A DNA stretch of 62,628 nt, taken from NCBI GenBank assembly GCA_947475685.1, contig CANJNC010000017.1:1-62628 (forward strand). Direction: 5' to 3'. The notes beneath the pieces were generated by a model, which saw only the letters and a program-made list of their open reading frames with translations, was not told the DNA's origin and ran no database searches. Below, in pieces: positions 10,201 through 20,700 of the stretch. This DNA is from Comamonadaceae bacterium (GTDB taxonomy: Bacteria; Pseudomonadota; Gammaproteobacteria; Burkholderiales; Burkholderiaceae_C). Position 1 is the first letter of the stretch. Each line of letters starts with the position of its first letter. Made by a program: the position numbers and the translations under genes.

Positions 10201-11131
10201 GGTGATTCACTTTGTGAATAAAAAAATGCCAGGCAACTTGCCCAATAAAACGGCCCGTGCACTTTTGGATATTGAAGACTCCAACTACGTCCCCATTATT
10301 CGCGATCATGCAACCACCACGGCAGATACAGAGGCTGTCTTTTATTTCCCCGGCTGTGGCTCAGAGAGGCTTTTCTCACAAGTCGGATTGGCAACGCAAG
10401 CCATGCTTTGGCACGCTGGCGTTCAAACCGTTTTGCCACCCGGGTACTTGTGTTGTGGTTACCCTCAAAGGGGCAGTGGTCAATTTGACAAGGCCGAAAA
10501 AATCATCACCGACAACAGGGTGCTGTTTCACCGTGTCGCCAATACGCTGAATTATTTGGACATCAAAACAGTGGTGGTGAGTTGCGGTACGTGTTATGAC
10601 CAACTACAAGGTTATCAATTTGACAAAATATTTCCTGACTGTCGAATCATCGATATCCACGAGTATTTGCTTGAAAAAGGCATCACATTGAGTCAAGCCC
10701 AACAAGGCTCGTACCTCTATCACGATCCTTGTCACAGTCCCATGAAGTTGCAAGACCCGATGAAAACAGTGCGCTCCTTGGTCGGAGCGAATGTGCTTCA
10801 ATCCGACCGTTGTTGTGGCGAGTCGGGCACTTTGGGCGTGAGCAGGCCAGATATTTCTACCCAAATTCGTTTCCGCAAGGAAGAGGAACTTTTAAAAGGC
10901 GAAGCAGAGCTCAAAGCCTTGACACAAAAGCCCCAAGCGGATGTGACGATTTTGACCAGTTGCCCAAGTTGTTTGCAAGGCCTGTCTCGTTTTGAGGGAG
11001 ACTTGAAAAGCGGTTTATTGAAAGCCGATTATGTGGTGGTCGAAATGGCCAAGCATATTTTGGGTGAAGATTGGATGCAAGAGTTTGTCCAAAAGGCCAA
11101 CTCCGGGGGCATAGAGAGGGTCTTGCTCTAA
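7259..11131 (+). CDS. Giant FAD-linked oxidase and Fe-S dehydrogenase (DUF3683 family)
   Basis: A 1290-residue fusion. After a DUF3683-type N-terminus (residues 1-160) comes an FAD-binding PCMH domain with [10 protein letters not shown] near 211 and [12 protein letters not shown] near 298, then the FAD-oxidase C-terminal domain with GEHGIGITK near 734. Two ferredoxin-type 4Fe-4S motifs follow, [11 protein letters not shown] near 820 and [11 protein letters not shown] near 882, then two CCG domains with PGCGSE near 1029, CCGYPQRG near 1064, DPCH near 1156 and CCGESG near 1184. The layout is GlcD plus GlcF in one chain, so it probably oxidises D-lactate, glycolate or another 2-hydroxyacid and passes electrons to quinone. 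The substrate is not determined by sequence. Confidence 0.88.
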   Translation: MNAPISQEFLLTAAQDGPRLREIPYNYTSFSDQEIVNRVLGKQSWSLLEKLRQERKTGRSARMLYEVLGDIWVVQRNPYLQDDLLDNSQRRQMLVDALYHRLHEIEQRRTPTDDPLRDAWVQELLTAAKKAIEQFKAQFELVHALRKQALKALKKHTQTDNIKFDALSRVSHVTDATDWRVEYPFLVLTPDSEREMATLVKACIELSLTIVPRGGGTGYTGGAIPLTWRSVVINTEKLEHMHALEHMVLPGHSQTTPTIWCEAGVVTQRVTDAAEDAGFVFAVDPTSAEASCIGGNIAMNAGGKKAVLWGTALDNLVSWRMVTPDAQWLEVTRIDHNLGKIHDTPMACFELAYFQADGTSLIRKERLDIPGNKFRKAGLGKDVTDKFLSGLPGIQKEGCDGLITSARFVLHKMPAHMRTVCMEFFGNAKDAVPSIVEIKDFMFAEQKRSGILLAGLEHLDDRYLRAVGYATKSKRGGLPKMVLLGDIAGDDPDQVARVTSEVVRIANSRSGEGFVAISADARKKFWLDRKKTAAISKHTNAFKINEDVVIPLPRMAEYTDGIEKINIEMSLANKIALCDQLDAFLLSGHLPLAQDAGQGEEVSEEMIHDRVAEARVILFEVRELWRDWLKQCDALFPQLQDHSLRASWKTQLRAPLQNIFTGDVFKPVIAEFNAIHQRVLKGRVWVALHMHAGDGNVHTNIPVNSDDYEMLQTAHHAVAKIMDLARTLDGVISGEHGIGITKLAFLSDEEMLPFAQYKAKVDPHGHFNKGKLLKLDLTDPDLRSGDLTQAYTPSFGLMGHESLIMQQSDIGAIADSMKDCLRCGKCKPVCATHVPRANLLYSPRNKILATSLLIEAFLYEEQTRRGISIKHWQEFEDVADHCTVCHKCLSPCPVKIDFGEVSMNMRNLLRKMGQKSFRPGNAAAMFMLNATNPETIKLARGLMVDVGMKAQRFAHDLFANLAKKQTKAPPASIGLPGIKEQVIHFVNKKMPGNLPNKTARALLDIEDSNYVPIIRDHATTTADTEAVFYFPGCGSERLFSQVGLATQAMLWHAGVQTVLPPGYLCCGYPQRGSGQFDKAEKIITDNRVLFHRVANTLNYLDIKTVVVSCGTCYDQLQGYQFDKIFPDCRIIDIHEYLLEKGITLSQAQQGSYLYHDPCHSPMKLQDPMKTVRSLVGANVLQSDRCCGESGTLGVSRPDISTQIRFRKEEELLKGEAELKALTQKPQADVTILTSCPSCLQGLSRFEGDLKSGLLKADYVVVEMAKHILGEDWMQEFVQKANSGGIERVLL

Positions 11132-11194
11132 GGCTTTGGAGCAGGCTTAAGATCTATGCGTAGATGGTTGCTGCATTAAATTGAAAGTTTATAC

Positions 11195-11626
11195 ATGGCT
11201 GGCTTACAAAAAAACACCCCAACCCCAACTGAGTTGACCGTGCACCAAGGCTCCAAGCAGTTGGAGATTGGCTATAGCGATGGCCAACGGTTTTTAATTC
11301 CTTTTGAGTTGATGCGCATCTTCAGCCCATCTGCAGAGGTTCAGGGACATGGGCCAGGACAAGAGGTCTTGCAAACTGGAAAGCGCCAAGTGGCCATTAC
11401 AAGCCTGGATCCAGTGGGCAACTATGCGGTTCAGCCGCGTTTTGATGATGGGCATGACAGTGGAATTTTTACTTGGGCTTATCTGTACCAATTGGGCTCA
11501 GAGCAAAGCGCCTTGTGGGCGCAATATGAGTCGCGATTGAACGCAGCGAATGTCAAGCGAGATGCGCCCATGAAGTCAAAGCTTGCCAAGGATGCCTCAG
11601 GTGCGGCTTGCGGGCATGAACACTGA
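11195..11626 (+). CDS. DUF971 (GBBH-like N-terminal domain) protein
   Basis: A 143-residue DUF971 protein, a small domain also found at the N-terminus of gamma-butyrobetaine hydroxylases and in some ApbC/Mrp proteins. The core is about residues 10-110, with the typical IPFELMRIFSPSAEVQGHG and GIFTWAYLYQLG segments. The C-terminus ends CGHEH, a possible metal-binding tail that I note without assigning a role. It lies directly upstream of ubiE, the usual place in Burkholderiales. Biochemical function is unknown. Confidence 0.85.
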   Translation: MAGLQKNTPTPTELTVHQGSKQLEIGYSDGQRFLIPFELMRIFSPSAEVQGHGPGQEVLQTGKRQVAITSLDPVGNYAVQPRFDDGHDSGIFTWAYLYQLGSEQSALWAQYESRLNAANVKRDAPMKSKLAKDASGAACGHEH

Positions 11627-11784
11627 AATGGCGTCAAGTTGCTTTTCAATGCCTGGGGTGTGCATTCATTGAATGGTCTGGGAAAGTCTGAGGCTTTCGG
11701 GGCTTGGGGTTTTTTCCCAACGCTATTGCGCTTTCTTTTGAGGGTCTGGTGAGAAGTGGGTGCAAAGCAAATTAATATCGCAAG

Positions 11785-12516
11785 ATGAGTAAAACACATT
11801 TTGGCTTTCAAAGCGTTGAGGAGTCGGAAAAGTCATCCCGTGTCCGTTCGGTTTTTGATTCGGTTGCATCCAACTACGATGTGATGAACGACTTGATGTC
11901 TGCGGGCTTGCACCGGCTTTGGAAGAAGTACACCGTAAGCGTTGCTGACCTGGGTTTGGGCATGAAGGTCTTGGACATTGCAGGGGGAACGGGTGATTTG
12001 GCCTTGGCCTTTGCCCATGCGGTGGGTTTCAGCGGCACAGTGGTCCACACCGATATCAATTTTGCCATGCTCAGCACGGGCAGAGACCGTTTGATCGATG
12101 CGGGCGTGTTTTTGCCCACCTTGGTGTGCGACGCGCAAGGGCTGCCTTTTGCAGATAATCATTTCGATCGAGTGAGCGTCGCCTTTGGGCTTCGAAACAT
12201 GACGAACAAAGACCAGGCTTTAAAAGAAATGTGCCGAGTTTTAAAGCCCGGGGGTAAGTTGTTGGTCTTGGAGTTCTCCAAAGTTGCCAAGCCCCTTGAA
12301 AAGCTCTACGACTGGTACTCCTTTAACGTCTTGCCCAGGCTTGGTGCCTGGGTTGCCAAAGATGAAAGCAGTTACCGCTACTTGGCTGAGTCCATTCGCA
12401 TGCACCCAGATCAAGAAAGCCTCAGGTCGCTCATGAAGTCTTGTGGTTTTGATCACGTCGATGTCCATAATTTGACGGCCGGTGTGGTGGCTTTGCATGT
12501 GGGTATCAAATGCTGA
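11785..12516 (+). CDS. ubiE: Ubiquinone/menaquinone C-methyltransferase UbiE
   Basis: SAM-dependent C-methyltransferase of ubiquinone synthesis. The 243-residue protein has the family N-terminus THFGF followed by [17 protein letters not shown], the SAM-binding [10 protein letters not shown], and the ubiE signature near RMHPDQ at the end. It heads a run of ubiquinone genes (Tim44 protein, ubiJ, ubiB). A -10-like TAATAT sits exactly six bases before the ATG and there is no Shine-Dalgarno sequence, a possible leaderless start. Confidence 0.96.
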   Translation: MSKTHFGFQSVEESEKSSRVRSVFDSVASNYDVMNDLMSAGLHRLWKKYTVSVADLGLGMKVLDIAGGTGDLALAFAHAVGFSGTVVHTDINFAMLSTGRDRLIDAGVFLPTLVCDAQGLPFADNHFDRVSVAFGLRNMTNKDQALKEMCRVLKPGGKLLVLEFSKVAKPLEKLYDWYSFNVLPRLGAWVAKDESSYRYLAESIRMHPDQESLRSLMKSCGFDHVDVHNLTAGVVALHVGIKC

Positions 12517-12554
12517 ACAGTTGGCCCATCAAGACAACAAAGAGCAGGTATCCA

Positions 12555-13673
12555 ATGCATCTGGTGTGGATGCTTTTAATCGCTCTTTTATGTTTTAAAG
12601 ACAGTTGGGCTGGCAGCCGTCTTGGGAGTGCTCGAGCATTGGGTCATCAACGTTTTTTGTCGTCCACTTGGCAACACTCAAGGGCTCCTCTCTTAACAAG
12701 CCTTCACACACAAAATCCTAGTGCGTCTGTGTCGGGCTCATCAGCAAACGTTCTTCCCCACCCAGTCCTATCCACACAAGTCGCCAAGCAAGCCGTCCCT
12801 GTCAAGACACCTGCGCCCCTTCAGACCTCGATTGCCCCCGCTTTGACCTCTGGGCACAATGGGTTGTTTGAACAAATGCTCATGGGGGCTGCTGTGGGCA
12901 TGGGTGTGATGAGCTTGGTGCATGCCTTTGGTCTAGGGCAAGACCATGCGCAAGGCATCATGGCCGTGCTGTTGTCAATGGCGATAGGGTCTTGCGTGTA
13001 CCTAGCATGGGCCCTTTGGCGCAAAAGGCGAGTGGCTGCTCAGCTCCAATCTCATGGCGCAGTGATGGTGGCTGGCGGCTTTGTTGGGATGCGGTCTTCA
13101 AGTGGCGCCTTGGCGCCCATGTACAACCCCAAAAATGTGGGCAATGATGCCTCGGCCAGACCTTGGGAGATGGGCGGTATGGCCACTGCTGAGACATCAA
13201 AGGGTTTGGATTTAACGTCAAAAACCATTCCCAATCCCTTTGAGCCTGTGCGACTGCGACACGCGGACCAGGCCGTGCAAGAAGCCCATGGCGCGCCAGA
13301 TGCGTTGCTTGATGAAGAGGCATTTAAAGCCATGGCCAAAGAGCAGTTTTTGAATTTACAAGATGCGTGGGACCGCTTGGACATGAACCGATTGGAGTTG
13401 TTTTTGAGCCCAGATATGTTCACCTTGGTCAAAGGACAGTTTGCCCAACGAGCAACAGGCCCTCAAAGGACCGAAGTGATGATGCTGCAAGCGCAGTGGC
13501 TAGGCGTGGAACACGTTCAGGGGCAAAGCGTGGCAAGCGTTGAGCTCTCAGGCATGAGTCGAGAGGCGCAAGAGGTTTCATTCACGCCCTTTCGAGAAAT
13601 TTGGAGTTGGACGCGTCCTTTGGGGCAAGACCATGAGACGTGGTTGGTATGCGGCCTTGAGCCTTTGCAGTGA
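12555..13673 (+). CDS. Tim44-like domain membrane protein
   Basis: A predicted 372-residue inner-membrane protein. It has an N-terminal signal-anchor ending near SWAGSRLGSARALG, a Pro/Ser/Thr-rich linker, two hydrophobic segments (about residues 110-130 and 137-156), and a C-terminal Tim44-like (NTF2-fold) domain from about 245 on. I chose the ATG at 12555 over the 12510 start overlapping ubiE, because AGCAGG lies six bases upstream and the resulting N-terminus is a normal signal sequence. Such genes commonly sit between ubiE and ubiJ in Burkholderiales; a role in quinone synthesis is only suggested by place. Confidence 0.8.
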   Translation: MHLVWMLLIALLCFKDSWAGSRLGSARALGHQRFLSSTWQHSRAPLLTSLHTQNPSASVSGSSANVLPHPVLSTQVAKQAVPVKTPAPLQTSIAPALTSGHNGLFEQMLMGAAVGMGVMSLVHAFGLGQDHAQGIMAVLLSMAIGSCVYLAWALWRKRRVAAQLQSHGAVMVAGGFVGMRSSSGALAPMYNPKNVGNDASARPWEMGGMATAETSKGLDLTSKTIPNPFEPVRLRHADQAVQEAHGAPDALLDEEAFKAMAKEQFLNLQDAWDRLDMNRLELFLSPDMFTLVKGQFAQRATGPQRTEVMMLQAQWLGVEHVQGQSVASVELSGMSREAQEVSFTPFREIWSWTRPLGQDHETWLVCGLEPLQ

Positions 13674-13686
13674 TTGGTAGGACCTT

Positions 13687-14358
13687 ATGTTTTCAAGCCA
13701 TAGACAATTTTTCAGTTCAAGCTTTGCGCGCACAGGTGGCGAGTCCTTTTCGCGGGAGGACTTGTTGTCATCGGTGCTTCAAGGCTTAAAGCAGATCGAA
13801 GCGAAAGCCATGCAATTGCATCCCCCTGAGTGGGTGGTCAATGAGCTCACGGGGCGCTTGATCTTGCTGATCAATCATATTTTATTGAAAGAGCCTCAAG
13901 CCATGGATCGCATAAAGCGTCAAAAGGGGCGCACCATTGAGGTGAGGTGGCATCAATTTTCATGCAGGGTCAGTTGCACACCTGCGGGACTCATTGAAGA
14001 GTGTCAGCAAGCCCCTTTGCAGGCCCAGACAAACATTGCGCGCGCGCCTGATTTGTCCATCGAGTTGATGGAGCCCTCGCTGATCACTTTGATGCAAATG
14101 TTTGCCAATGCAGAAAAACCGCCTTTGCACATTCAAGGCAATGTTCAATTGGCCGCAGAGGTCAATTGGTTGGTTGACCATGTGAGGTGGGATTTGGAGG
14201 ACGACTTGGCAAAGATCATCGGAGACGTCAACGCCCATCAATTGGGCAAGGTGGCTCGCTATGTGAGAGATGCCATGGTTAAATTTGTGGCGCTTGCCAA
14301 GTCAAGCTTTGGTCCCCGTAAAGATGGCCACCCCGAAGCTGAGGGCCAGGCCCGATGA
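13687..14358 (+). CDS. ubiJ: Ubiquinone biosynthesis accessory factor UbiJ
   Basis: A 223-residue SCP2-domain protein. UbiJ binds hydrophobic ubiquinone intermediates in the soluble Ubi complex together with UbiK. The SCP2 fold is at about residues 40-145, including the [20 protein letters not shown] segment; the C-terminal helical part follows. A GTAGGA ribosome binding site precedes the ATG. The stop overlaps the ubiB start by four bases (ATGA), showing translational coupling. Confidence 0.88.
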   Translation: MFSSHRQFFSSSFARTGGESFSREDLLSSVLQGLKQIEAKAMQLHPPEWVVNELTGRLILLINHILLKEPQAMDRIKRQKGRTIEVRWHQFSCRVSCTPAGLIEECQQAPLQAQTNIARAPDLSIELMEPSLITLMQMFANAEKPPLHIQGNVQLAAEVNWLVDHVRWDLEDDLAKIIGDVNAHQLGKVARYVRDAMVKFVALAKSSFGPRKDGHPEAEGQAR

Positions 14359-15917
14359 GTCGTTTTTTCAGGGGCTTTTTTATTGCTTGGATCGTTTGGA
14401 AATATGGTCTGGATGATCTCGTGCTCTCAAGCTTTAAACAGTCTTGGTTGCGTGCATTTGGGCGAGTGCTTCGTTTGGGTCGAGACCTTTCGTCCCCTAG
14501 AGGCGTCAGACTCAGAACCGCTTTGGAGAGTTTGGGGCCTATTTTTGTGAAATTTGGACAGGTTTTGTCTACGAGGCGGGACTTGCTGCCCGCGGACATT
14601 GCCACCGAGTTGGCCAAGTTACAAGACAGCGTGCCGCCTTTTCCCTCAGAGGTTGCAGTGGCCACCATTGAGCGTGCGTTTGGTCGACCCTTGGCGCACA
14701 TCTTCAAGCACTTTGAGCATGTGCCTGTGGCCAGCGCGTCCATTGCACAGGTTCATTTCGCACAGATCGAAGACGCTCAAGGCGTCATCAAGGAAGTGGC
14801 GGTCAAGGTCATTCGACCGATGATGAAGAAAGTCATTGAAAAAGATCTGGCTTTGATGCGCATGATGGCCACTTGGTTGGACCGATTGTCGGCCGATGGC
14901 AGACGTCTCAAGCCCATTGAGGTGGTGGCTGAATTTGACAAGTACTTGCACGATGAGTTGGACTTGGTTCGGGAGGCGGCAAATGCAGCTCAGCTCAGAA
15001 GAAACATGCACGGTCTGAATTTGGTTTTGATTCCGGAGATGTATTGGGATTATTGCCACCAAGATGTGATCGTGATGCAAAGAATGAATGGTGTGCCGAT
15101 CAGTCAAATGTCTCGTTTGGTACAGGCCGGTGTTGACATCAAGCAGCTCGCCAGAGATGGGGTGACGATCTTTTTCACACAAGTGTTCAGGGACGGTTTT
15201 TTCCACGCCGACATGCACCCGGGCAATATCCAGGTAAGCGTTGACCAGATGACCTTTGGTCAGTACGTGTCTTTGGATTTTGGGATTGTGGGGACTTTGA
15301 CCGAGTTTGATAAGGAATACTTGGCACAAAATTTTGCGGCCTTTTTTAGGCGGGACTACAAAAGAGTTGCGCAGTTGCATTTGGAGTCTGGCTGGGTCCC
15401 AGCGCAAACACGCATCGATGAGTTGGAGTCGGCCATTCGAACCGTGTGCGAGCCTTACTTTGATCGCCCTTTGAAAGAAATCTCTTTGGGGATGGTGCTC
15501 ATGCGTTTGTTTCAAACCTCAAGGCGCTTTGATGTACAAATTCAACCGCAATTGGTGTTGTTGCAAAAGACCCTACTGAACATTGAAGGTTTGGGTCGAG
15601 AGTTGGACCCAGACTTGGATTTGTGGAGCACGGCCAAGCCCTTTTTGGAAAAATGGATGCTCGAGCAAATTGGACCCAAGAAGCTTTTGGAGCAACTCAA
15701 AGCTGAAGCTCCCCGCTATGCCAAACTCATTCCAGAGTTGCCCCGCTTGATGCATGAGTTTTTAAAAACCAAGTCAGAGCCAGCGTTGAATGAAGAGGTT
15801 TTAAAGCTCTTAAGAGAGACGCGTCAAACGCAAAGCACATTGATGCGAATCCTTTGGTTGTCCTTTGGGTTTGTCATCGGCATGCTGGCTATGCAATGGA
15901 TGTTTCAATTTTCATGA
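14355..15917 (+). CDS. ubiB: Ubiquinone biosynthesis regulatory ATPase UbiB
   Basis: An ABC1/ADCK-family atypical kinase-like ATPase needed for ubiquinone synthesis. The 520-residue protein has the diagnostic KxGQ as KFGQ at residues 66-69, an Ala-rich nucleotide loop ([11 protein letters not shown]), the catalytic HADMHPGN loop and the metal-binding DFG near residue 307. A C-terminal hydrophobic helix (about 495-518) anchors it in the membrane. Coupled to ubiJ by a four-base overlap. Confidence 0.95.
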   Translation: MSRFFRGFFIAWIVWKYGLDDLVLSSFKQSWLRAFGRVLRLGRDLSSPRGVRLRTALESLGPIFVKFGQVLSTRRDLLPADIATELAKLQDSVPPFPSEVAVATIERAFGRPLAHIFKHFEHVPVASASIAQVHFAQIEDAQGVIKEVAVKVIRPMMKKVIEKDLALMRMMATWLDRLSADGRRLKPIEVVAEFDKYLHDELDLVREAANAAQLRRNMHGLNLVLIPEMYWDYCHQDVIVMQRMNGVPISQMSRLVQAGVDIKQLARDGVTIFFTQVFRDGFFHADMHPGNIQVSVDQMTFGQYVSLDFGIVGTLTEFDKEYLAQNFAAFFRRDYKRVAQLHLESGWVPAQTRIDELESAIRTVCEPYFDRPLKEISLGMVLMRLFQTSRRFDVQIQPQLVLLQKTLLNIEGLGRELDPDLDLWSTAKPFLEKWMLEQIGPKKLLEQLKAEAPRYAKLIPELPRLMHEFLKTKSEPALNEEVLKLLRETRQTQSTLMRILWLSFGFVIGMLAMQWMFQFS

Positions 15918-16009
15918 TTTTTTTCTTCGCCGCCGCAACTGTGTTTGGGGCGGCAGCATAGAGTCTAAAAAGTTATCGGCCCAAGGCGGGTTTGAGGGTG
16001 GATGAAAGT

Positions 16010-17458
16010 ATGTTGCTATTTTTAGTCATTGTGTATTTGTTGGTCACCATTGCCATTGGCTTGCTCGCGGCCAGGCGGGTCAAGAATTCATCGGACTTTG
16101 CCATTGCGGGTCGACATTTGCCTTTGGTGATGATTGTGACGACCACGTTTGCGACCTGGTTTGGCTCAGAGACGGTGCTTGGAATTCCTGCCAAGTTTGT
16201 CAACACCGGGCTTAACGGGGTGGTTGAGGACCCGTTTGGTGCTGGGGTGTGTTTGATTTTGGTGGGACTCTTTTTCGCGTCCAAGTTATACCAGATGACC
16301 TTGCTCACCATTGCAGACTATTACAGAGAGCGTTACGGTAAATATGTAGAGGTCGTTTGTACGGTGATCATCATGATCAGTTACTTAGGTTGGGTGTCGG
16401 CACAAGTGAGCGCTTTGGGGTTGGTCTTTAATGTGCTGTCTGATGGAGCCATAGGGATGCCTTTGGGGATGTGCATTGGCGTGGTCTCCATCTTGGCCTA
16501 TACCTTGTTTGGCGGTATGTGGTCGGTGGCCATCACGGACTTTATTCAGATGATTATTTTGGTGGTCGGTTTGAGTGTGTTGGCGGTTTTCTCCAGTGAT
16601 ATGGCCGGGGGGGCGGACAAGGTTTTGGCCTTGGCCGCATCAAGAGACATGTTTCATTTTTTGCCTCCCCCCAATTGGCATGATATTTTGTTTTTCATCG
16701 CTTCAGGCGTGACCATCATGTTTGGCTCTATCCCGCAGCAAGATGTGTTTCAAAGGGTGATGTCGGCCAACTCCGTGAGGTCGGCCACACACGGCCCGGT
16801 CATAGGAGGGGTGTGCTACCTTTTATTTGCCTTCGTGCCGATGTTTTTGGTGGTCAGTGCGCTGATCATCATGCCCGAGCAGGCCGAGCAATTGATCAAA
16901 GAGGACCCGCAACGCATCTTGCCGACCTTGGTCATGCAAAAAATGCCCTTCGTGATGCAGGTCATTTTCTTTGGCGCCTTGTTGTCTGCCATCAAGTCCA
17001 CGGCCTCGGCAACGCTTTTGGCGCCTAGTGTGACCTTTACTGAAAACATATGGCGTCAATTTCACCCCCACATGAGCGATCGCCAAGAGCTCAAAGCCAT
17101 GCGTGTGACGGTCTTGTTGTTTAGCATCTTGGTTTTGTTGTATGCCATCTCGATGCAAGGCACTAGTATTTATGAGATGGTCTCTGGCGCCTATCAAGTG
17201 CCCTTGGTGGGCGCATTTGTGCCACTGTTGTTTGGCTTGTATTGGCCAAGGGCCAATACGCAAGGCGCTGTGCTTTCAATGGGTTTTGGCTTGCTCACCT
17301 GGTTGGTGCTCTTGGCAACGCCATTTGGAGAGGATTTCCCTGCACAGTTGGGCGGCTTGTTGGCAGCATTTTTAGGCATGATTTTGGGCAGCTTGGGGCC
17401 ACAGATCATTCCCAACTCAAGAAGTGCGCACAGACCGCATGTCGGCATGGATGCATAA
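16010..17458 (+). CDS. Sodium:solute symporter (SSS family)
   Basis: A 482-residue polytopic protein with about 13 membrane helices and the SSS-family core, for example the TWFGSETVLGIPA segment around helix 2 and RERYGKYVE. The substrate cannot be read from the sequence; sugar, amino acid, nucleobase or carboxylate are all possible. Among starts at 15992 (TTG), 15998 (GTG) and 16010 (ATG) I prefer the ATG, preceded by GGTGGA. It stands between the ubi cluster and fmdB with its own flanking gaps, so it may be a separate unit. Confidence 0.85.
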   Translation: MLLFLVIVYLLVTIAIGLLAARRVKNSSDFAIAGRHLPLVMIVTTTFATWFGSETVLGIPAKFVNTGLNGVVEDPFGAGVCLILVGLFFASKLYQMTLLTIADYYRERYGKYVEVVCTVIIMISYLGWVSAQVSALGLVFNVLSDGAIGMPLGMCIGVVSILAYTLFGGMWSVAITDFIQMIILVVGLSVLAVFSSDMAGGADKVLALAASRDMFHFLPPPNWHDILFFIASGVTIMFGSIPQQDVFQRVMSANSVRSATHGPVIGGVCYLLFAFVPMFLVVSALIIMPEQAEQLIKEDPQRILPTLVMQKMPFVMQVIFFGALLSAIKSTASATLLAPSVTFTENIWRQFHPHMSDRQELKAMRVTVLLFSILVLLYAISMQGTSIYEMVSGAYQVPLVGAFVPLLFGLYWPRANTQGAVLSMGFGLLTWLVLLATPFGEDFPAQLGGLLAAFLGMILGSLGPQIIPNSRSAHRPHVGMDA

Positions 17459-17570
17459 AACGGCTCTTTTGTAAGCTTGGCGCTCGGATTTTTTGTCGCA
17501 CTTTTGTGCTGGAGCACGCTTCAATTGTCTCCCAGGTCGTCAAAGAGTGGGTAAAAAGTGGCTTGGGCAC

Positions 17571-17576
17571 TATAAT
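17571..17576 (+). promoter_or_regulatory. -10 element upstream of fmdB
   Basis: A perfect TATAAT, with a weak TGGGTA 17 bases upstream as the -35. Transcription would start about 20 bases before the fmdB ATG, so it could drive fmdB, DUF502 and aspS. Confidence 0.4.
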
Positions 17577-17603
17577 TGTTGATTTTCTCCACCAGTCATT
17601 GAC

Positions 17604-18092
17604 ATGCCTATTTATGCTTATAAATGCGGATCCTGCGGCTTTGCCAAGGATGTTTTGCAAAAGTTGTCCGATGCACCCTTGAGCATCTGCCCAGAGTGTT
17701 CCAAGACGTCGTTCACCAAACAAGTCACGGCAGCTGGTTTTCAGTTGAAGGGTTCTGGTTGGTATGTGACGGATTTCAAGGGCGGCCCACAAGACAAGGG
17801 GGCGCCGAGTGCCAAGGGTGAAGAGAGCAAGGCCACAGGGGCGGACGGCGCCCCTCAAGGAGGTGAGGGTGCTGGGACGGCCAAAAGTGCCACCGCCAGC
17901 GACGCGACTGCCCCTCAAAGTAAGACCCCCTCCCAAGCGCCTCCTTCCTCTGCGTCAACAGCCTCTTCCTCGGCGTCGTCTTCCGGATCTATGACCAGTG
18001 CGTCCAGTGCGTCCAGTGCGTCCAGTGCGTCCAGTGCGTCCAGTGCGCCCTCGACGAGTAATTCAAGCACCTCATCCACGCCAAGCGCTTAA
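17604..18092 (+). CDS. FmdB-type zinc ribbon protein with Ser/Ala repeat tail
   Basis: The first 60 residues are a regulatory FmdB/CxxC_CXXC zinc ribbon: MPIYAYKCGSC with Cys8, Cys11, Cys29 and Cys32. Family members are usually 70-110 residues, with a short charged tail. Here the chain runs to 162 residues, with a low-complexity tail rich in Ser, Ala, Pro and Thr. Part of the tail is coded by perfect 9-base tandem repeats (18001-18045), so its length may vary between strains. It stands upstream of DUF502 and aspS, the conserved order. Function is unknown; a nucleic-acid or metal-binding role is only inferred from the ribbon. Confidence 0.85.
   Translation: MPIYAYKCGSCGFAKDVLQKLSDAPLSICPECSKTSFTKQVTAAGFQLKGSGWYVTDFKGGPQDKGAPSAKGEESKATGADGAPQGGEGAGTAKSATASDATAPQSKTPSQAPPSSASTASSSASSSGSMTSASSASSASSASSASSAPSTSNSSTSSTPSA
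18001..18045 (+). repeat. Five perfect 9-base tandem repeats in the fmdB tail
   Basis: The unit CGTCCAGTG occurs five times without a mismatch, flanked by one partial copy on each side. Nine bases preserve the frame and add Ala-Ser-Ser per unit. Slippage here would lengthen or shorten the protein tail without a frameshift. Confidence 0.9.
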
Positions 18093-18172
18093 GTGGGTTT
18101 TAAAAAAGCGAATGCGTGCAAGTTTTTTAATCATCTTGTCAAACGCTTTTTCAATTCAATTGGCCTCATAAC

Positions 18173-18838
18173 ATGCATTTCAAAAAATACATCATCGCTG
18201 GGCTTTTGGTCTGGTTGCCCTTGGCCATTACCGTTTGGATCTTGCTGTGGTTGGTGGGGTTGTTCGACGCTGTGTTTGCTGCCTTCTTGTCTGGCTTGGG
18301 CACATTGTTGTCAACCGAGAGCGAAAACAGCTTACAGTTTTTGCGCGAGGTGCACGGCTTAGGCGTGTTGCTGGTGTTTGCGGTGTTGATCCTCACTGGC
18401 GCCTTTGTCTCTAATGTGGTTGGACGCTGGTGGGTGAGACAGTGGGACAAGCTCATTAATTTAATCCCTATTGTCAAAAGCATCTACACAAGTGTTAAGA
18501 AAGTCTCCAATACACTTTTCTCCTCCAATGGCAATGCGTTTAGAAAGACCGTGCTCATTGAGTATCCGCATTCAGGTAGTTGGACCATTGCATTCCAAAC
18601 TGGCGCGCCCTCTGGAGAAGTGGCTTCCTTGCTGGGAGAGGGGATGATTTGTGTGTATGTGCCGACCACACCCAACCCCACGAGTGGATTTTTTTTGATG
18701 GTTCATCAAAACGACGTCAAAGCCTTGAGCTTGAGTGTGGACCAGGCCTTGACCTACGTGTTGTCCATGGGAGCCGTGGCACCCGATGAGGTGGTCAATG
18801 CGAAAGAGATAGAAAAAATTTCTCCCCTTGGCAAATAG
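18173..18838 (+). CDS. DUF502 inner-membrane protein
   Basis: A 221-residue DUF502 protein with two N-terminal membrane helices (about residues 8-40 and 60-85) and a C-terminal soluble domain containing the family's NPTSGFFLMV segment. The function is not established. It lies between fmdB and aspS, the regular arrangement in betaproteobacteria, and 62 bases before the aspS start. Confidence 0.9.
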   Translation: MHFKKYIIAGLLVWLPLAITVWILLWLVGLFDAVFAAFLSGLGTLLSTESENSLQFLREVHGLGVLLVFAVLILTGAFVSNVVGRWWVRQWDKLINLIPIVKSIYTSVKKVSNTLFSSNGNAFRKTVLIEYPHSGSWTIAFQTGAPSGEVASLLGEGMICVYVPTTPNPTSGFFLMVHQNDVKALSLSVDQALTYVLSMGAVAPDEVVNAKEIEKISPLGK

Positions 18839-18900
18839 TCCTTCCAAAGGATGTTGCTTTAAAACCCTCTAAGTAGTTTGAAACAGAAAGAGCTTTGAAC

Positions 18901-20700
18901 ATGTCTATGCGTACTCATTATTGTGGAATCGTGACTGAAGCCTTGATAGGGCAAACGGTGAGTCTTTGTGGATGGGTCAATCGTCGACGCGACCACGGAG
19001 GCGTGATTTTTGTGGACTTGAGAGACCGTGAGGGCAATGTACAAGTGGTCTGCAACCCAACCCGCCAAGAGATGTTCTCGGTGGCGGAGGATTTGAGAAA
19101 TGAATTTTGTATCCAGGTCAAGGGCTTGGTGATGGCGAGACCAGAGGGTTCAAACAACGACAACCTCAAGAGTGGCAAGATTGAAGTGCTTTGCCATGAG
19201 CTGAAAGTGTTGAACCCTTCGGTCACGCCCCCGTTTTTACTTGATGATGAGAATCTCTCAGAGACCACTCGCTTGACGCACCGCGTTTTGGATTTGCGTC
19301 GGCCTTATATGCAAAACAATTTGATGCTTCGCTACAAGGTGGCCATGAGCGTGAGGAAGTTCTTGGATGAACATGGATTCATCGACATCGAGACCCCCAT
19401 GTTGACCAAGAGCACACCAGAGGGTGCGAGGGATTATCTGGTGCCCAGTCGAGTGCACGATGGACACTTTTTCGCATTGCCCCAATCGCCCCAACTCTTT
19501 AAGCAACTCTTGATGGTGGCCGGGTACGATCGCTATTACCAAATCACCAAGTGTTTCAGGGACGAGGACTTGAGAGCAGACCGGCAACCCGAATTCACTC
19601 AAATCGATATTGAGACCTCTTTCTTGGCAGAGGAAGAAATTCGAGACATGTTCCAAGAGATGATCACCCATGTGTTCAAGCAAGTCTTGAACATCGATCT
19701 GGGCGAGTTTCCGATCATGCCCTACTCTGAAGCCATGGCGCGCTTTGGCTCAGACAAGCCTGATTTGAGAATCAAGTTGGAATTGACCGAACTCACCGAT
19801 GCCATGGGCACGGTGGACTTTAAGGTCTTTTCTGTGCCAGCGACCATGCCTGGTGGGCGTGTGGTTGCCTTGCGCGTGCCTCAAGGCGGGCTCATGAGCC
19901 GTGGTGAAATCGATGGCTTTACAGAATTTGTCAAAATTTATGGGGCCAAGGGTCTGGCGTGGATCAAGGTCAATGAGGTCTCTCAAGGGCGAGAGGGCTT
20001 ACAGTCCCCGATTGTTAAAAATCTACACGACCAAGCCATTCAGACCATTCTTCAAAGAACCGGCGCACAAAACGGCGACGTGTTGTTCTTTGGTGCGGAC
20101 AAAGAGAAGGTGGTCAATGATGCCATGGGGGCTTTGCGCTTGAAGATTGGATTGTCAGACTTTGCAAAAGAGCATGGCCTGTTTGAAAAACGTTGGGCGC
20201 CGATGTGGGTGGTTGACTTTCCCATGTTTGAGTTGGATGAAGAGGCCAACCGCTACAACGCCGTGCATCACCCCTTTACGGCACCCAAAGATGGGCACGA
20301 AGACTGGATGGTGAGCTCGCCTGAGAAATGCATCGCCAAGGGCTATGACATGGTTTTGAACGGTTGGGAGATCGGTGGTGGCTCGGTGCGTATTCACCAA
20401 GCCGATGTCCAGCAAAAAGTGTTTGACGCTTTGAAGATCACGCCTGAAGAAGCTCAACTGAAATTTGGTTTCTTGTTGGATGCGTTGCAGTACGGAGCAC
20501 CTCCTCATGGTGGTTTGGCCTTTGGACTGGACCGCATCGTGACCTTGATGACCGGTGCGGATTCCATTCGCGACGTCATTGCGTTTCCTAAAACACAAAG
20601 GGCGCAATGCTTGTTGACCCAGGCTCCTTCCCCCGTGGATGAAAAACAACTCAAAGAGTTGCACATCCGATTAAGAGCGCCTGTGCCAAGTCCGACTTGA
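18901..20700 (+). CDS. aspS: Aspartyl-tRNA synthetase
   Basis: A 599-residue bacterial class II enzyme: an N-terminal OB-fold anticodon domain (residues 1-110, [12 protein letters not shown]), catalytic motif 2 in [18 protein letters not shown], the bacterial GAD insertion (about 290-420), and motif 3 in [13 protein letters not shown] near the C-terminus. The ATG at 18901 is used rather than the in-frame TTG at 18895. Whether it also charges tRNA-Asn cannot be judged here. Confidence 0.96.
   Translation: MSMRTHYCGIVTEALIGQTVSLCGWVNRRRDHGGVIFVDLRDREGNVQVVCNPTRQEMFSVAEDLRNEFCIQVKGLVMARPEGSNNDNLKSGKIEVLCHELKVLNPSVTPPFLLDDENLSETTRLTHRVLDLRRPYMQNNLMLRYKVAMSVRKFLDEHGFIDIETPMLTKSTPEGARDYLVPSRVHDGHFFALPQSPQLFKQLLMVAGYDRYYQITKCFRDEDLRADRQPEFTQIDIETSFLAEEEIRDMFQEMITHVFKQVLNIDLGEFPIMPYSEAMARFGSDKPDLRIKLELTELTDAMGTVDFKVFSVPATMPGGRVVALRVPQGGLMSRGEIDGFTEFVKIYGAKGLAWIKVNEVSQGREGLQSPIVKNLHDQAIQTILQRTGAQNGDVLFFGADKEKVVNDAMGALRLKIGLSDFAKEHGLFEKRWAPMWVVDFPMFELDEEANRYNAVHHPFTAPKDGHEDWMVSSPEKCIAKGYDMVLNGWEIGGGSVRIHQADVQQKVFDALKITPEEAQLKFGFLLDALQYGAPPHGGLAFGLDRIVTLMTGADSIRDVIAFPKTQRAQCLLTQAPSPVDEKQLKELHIRLRAPVPSPT

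Noticed and set aside
14646..15515. 289-codon minus-strand frame inside ubiB
   Set aside because: Lies wholly opposite conserved UbiB motifs and shows no domain of its own.
15929..15954. Perfect GCCGCC/GGCGGC hairpin after ubiB
   Set aside because: A strong stem, but no T-run follows on either strand, so I did not call a terminator.
18001..18045. Direct repeats considered as a CRISPR-like array
   Set aside because: Units are contiguous 9-base repeats without spacers, inside a coding frame.
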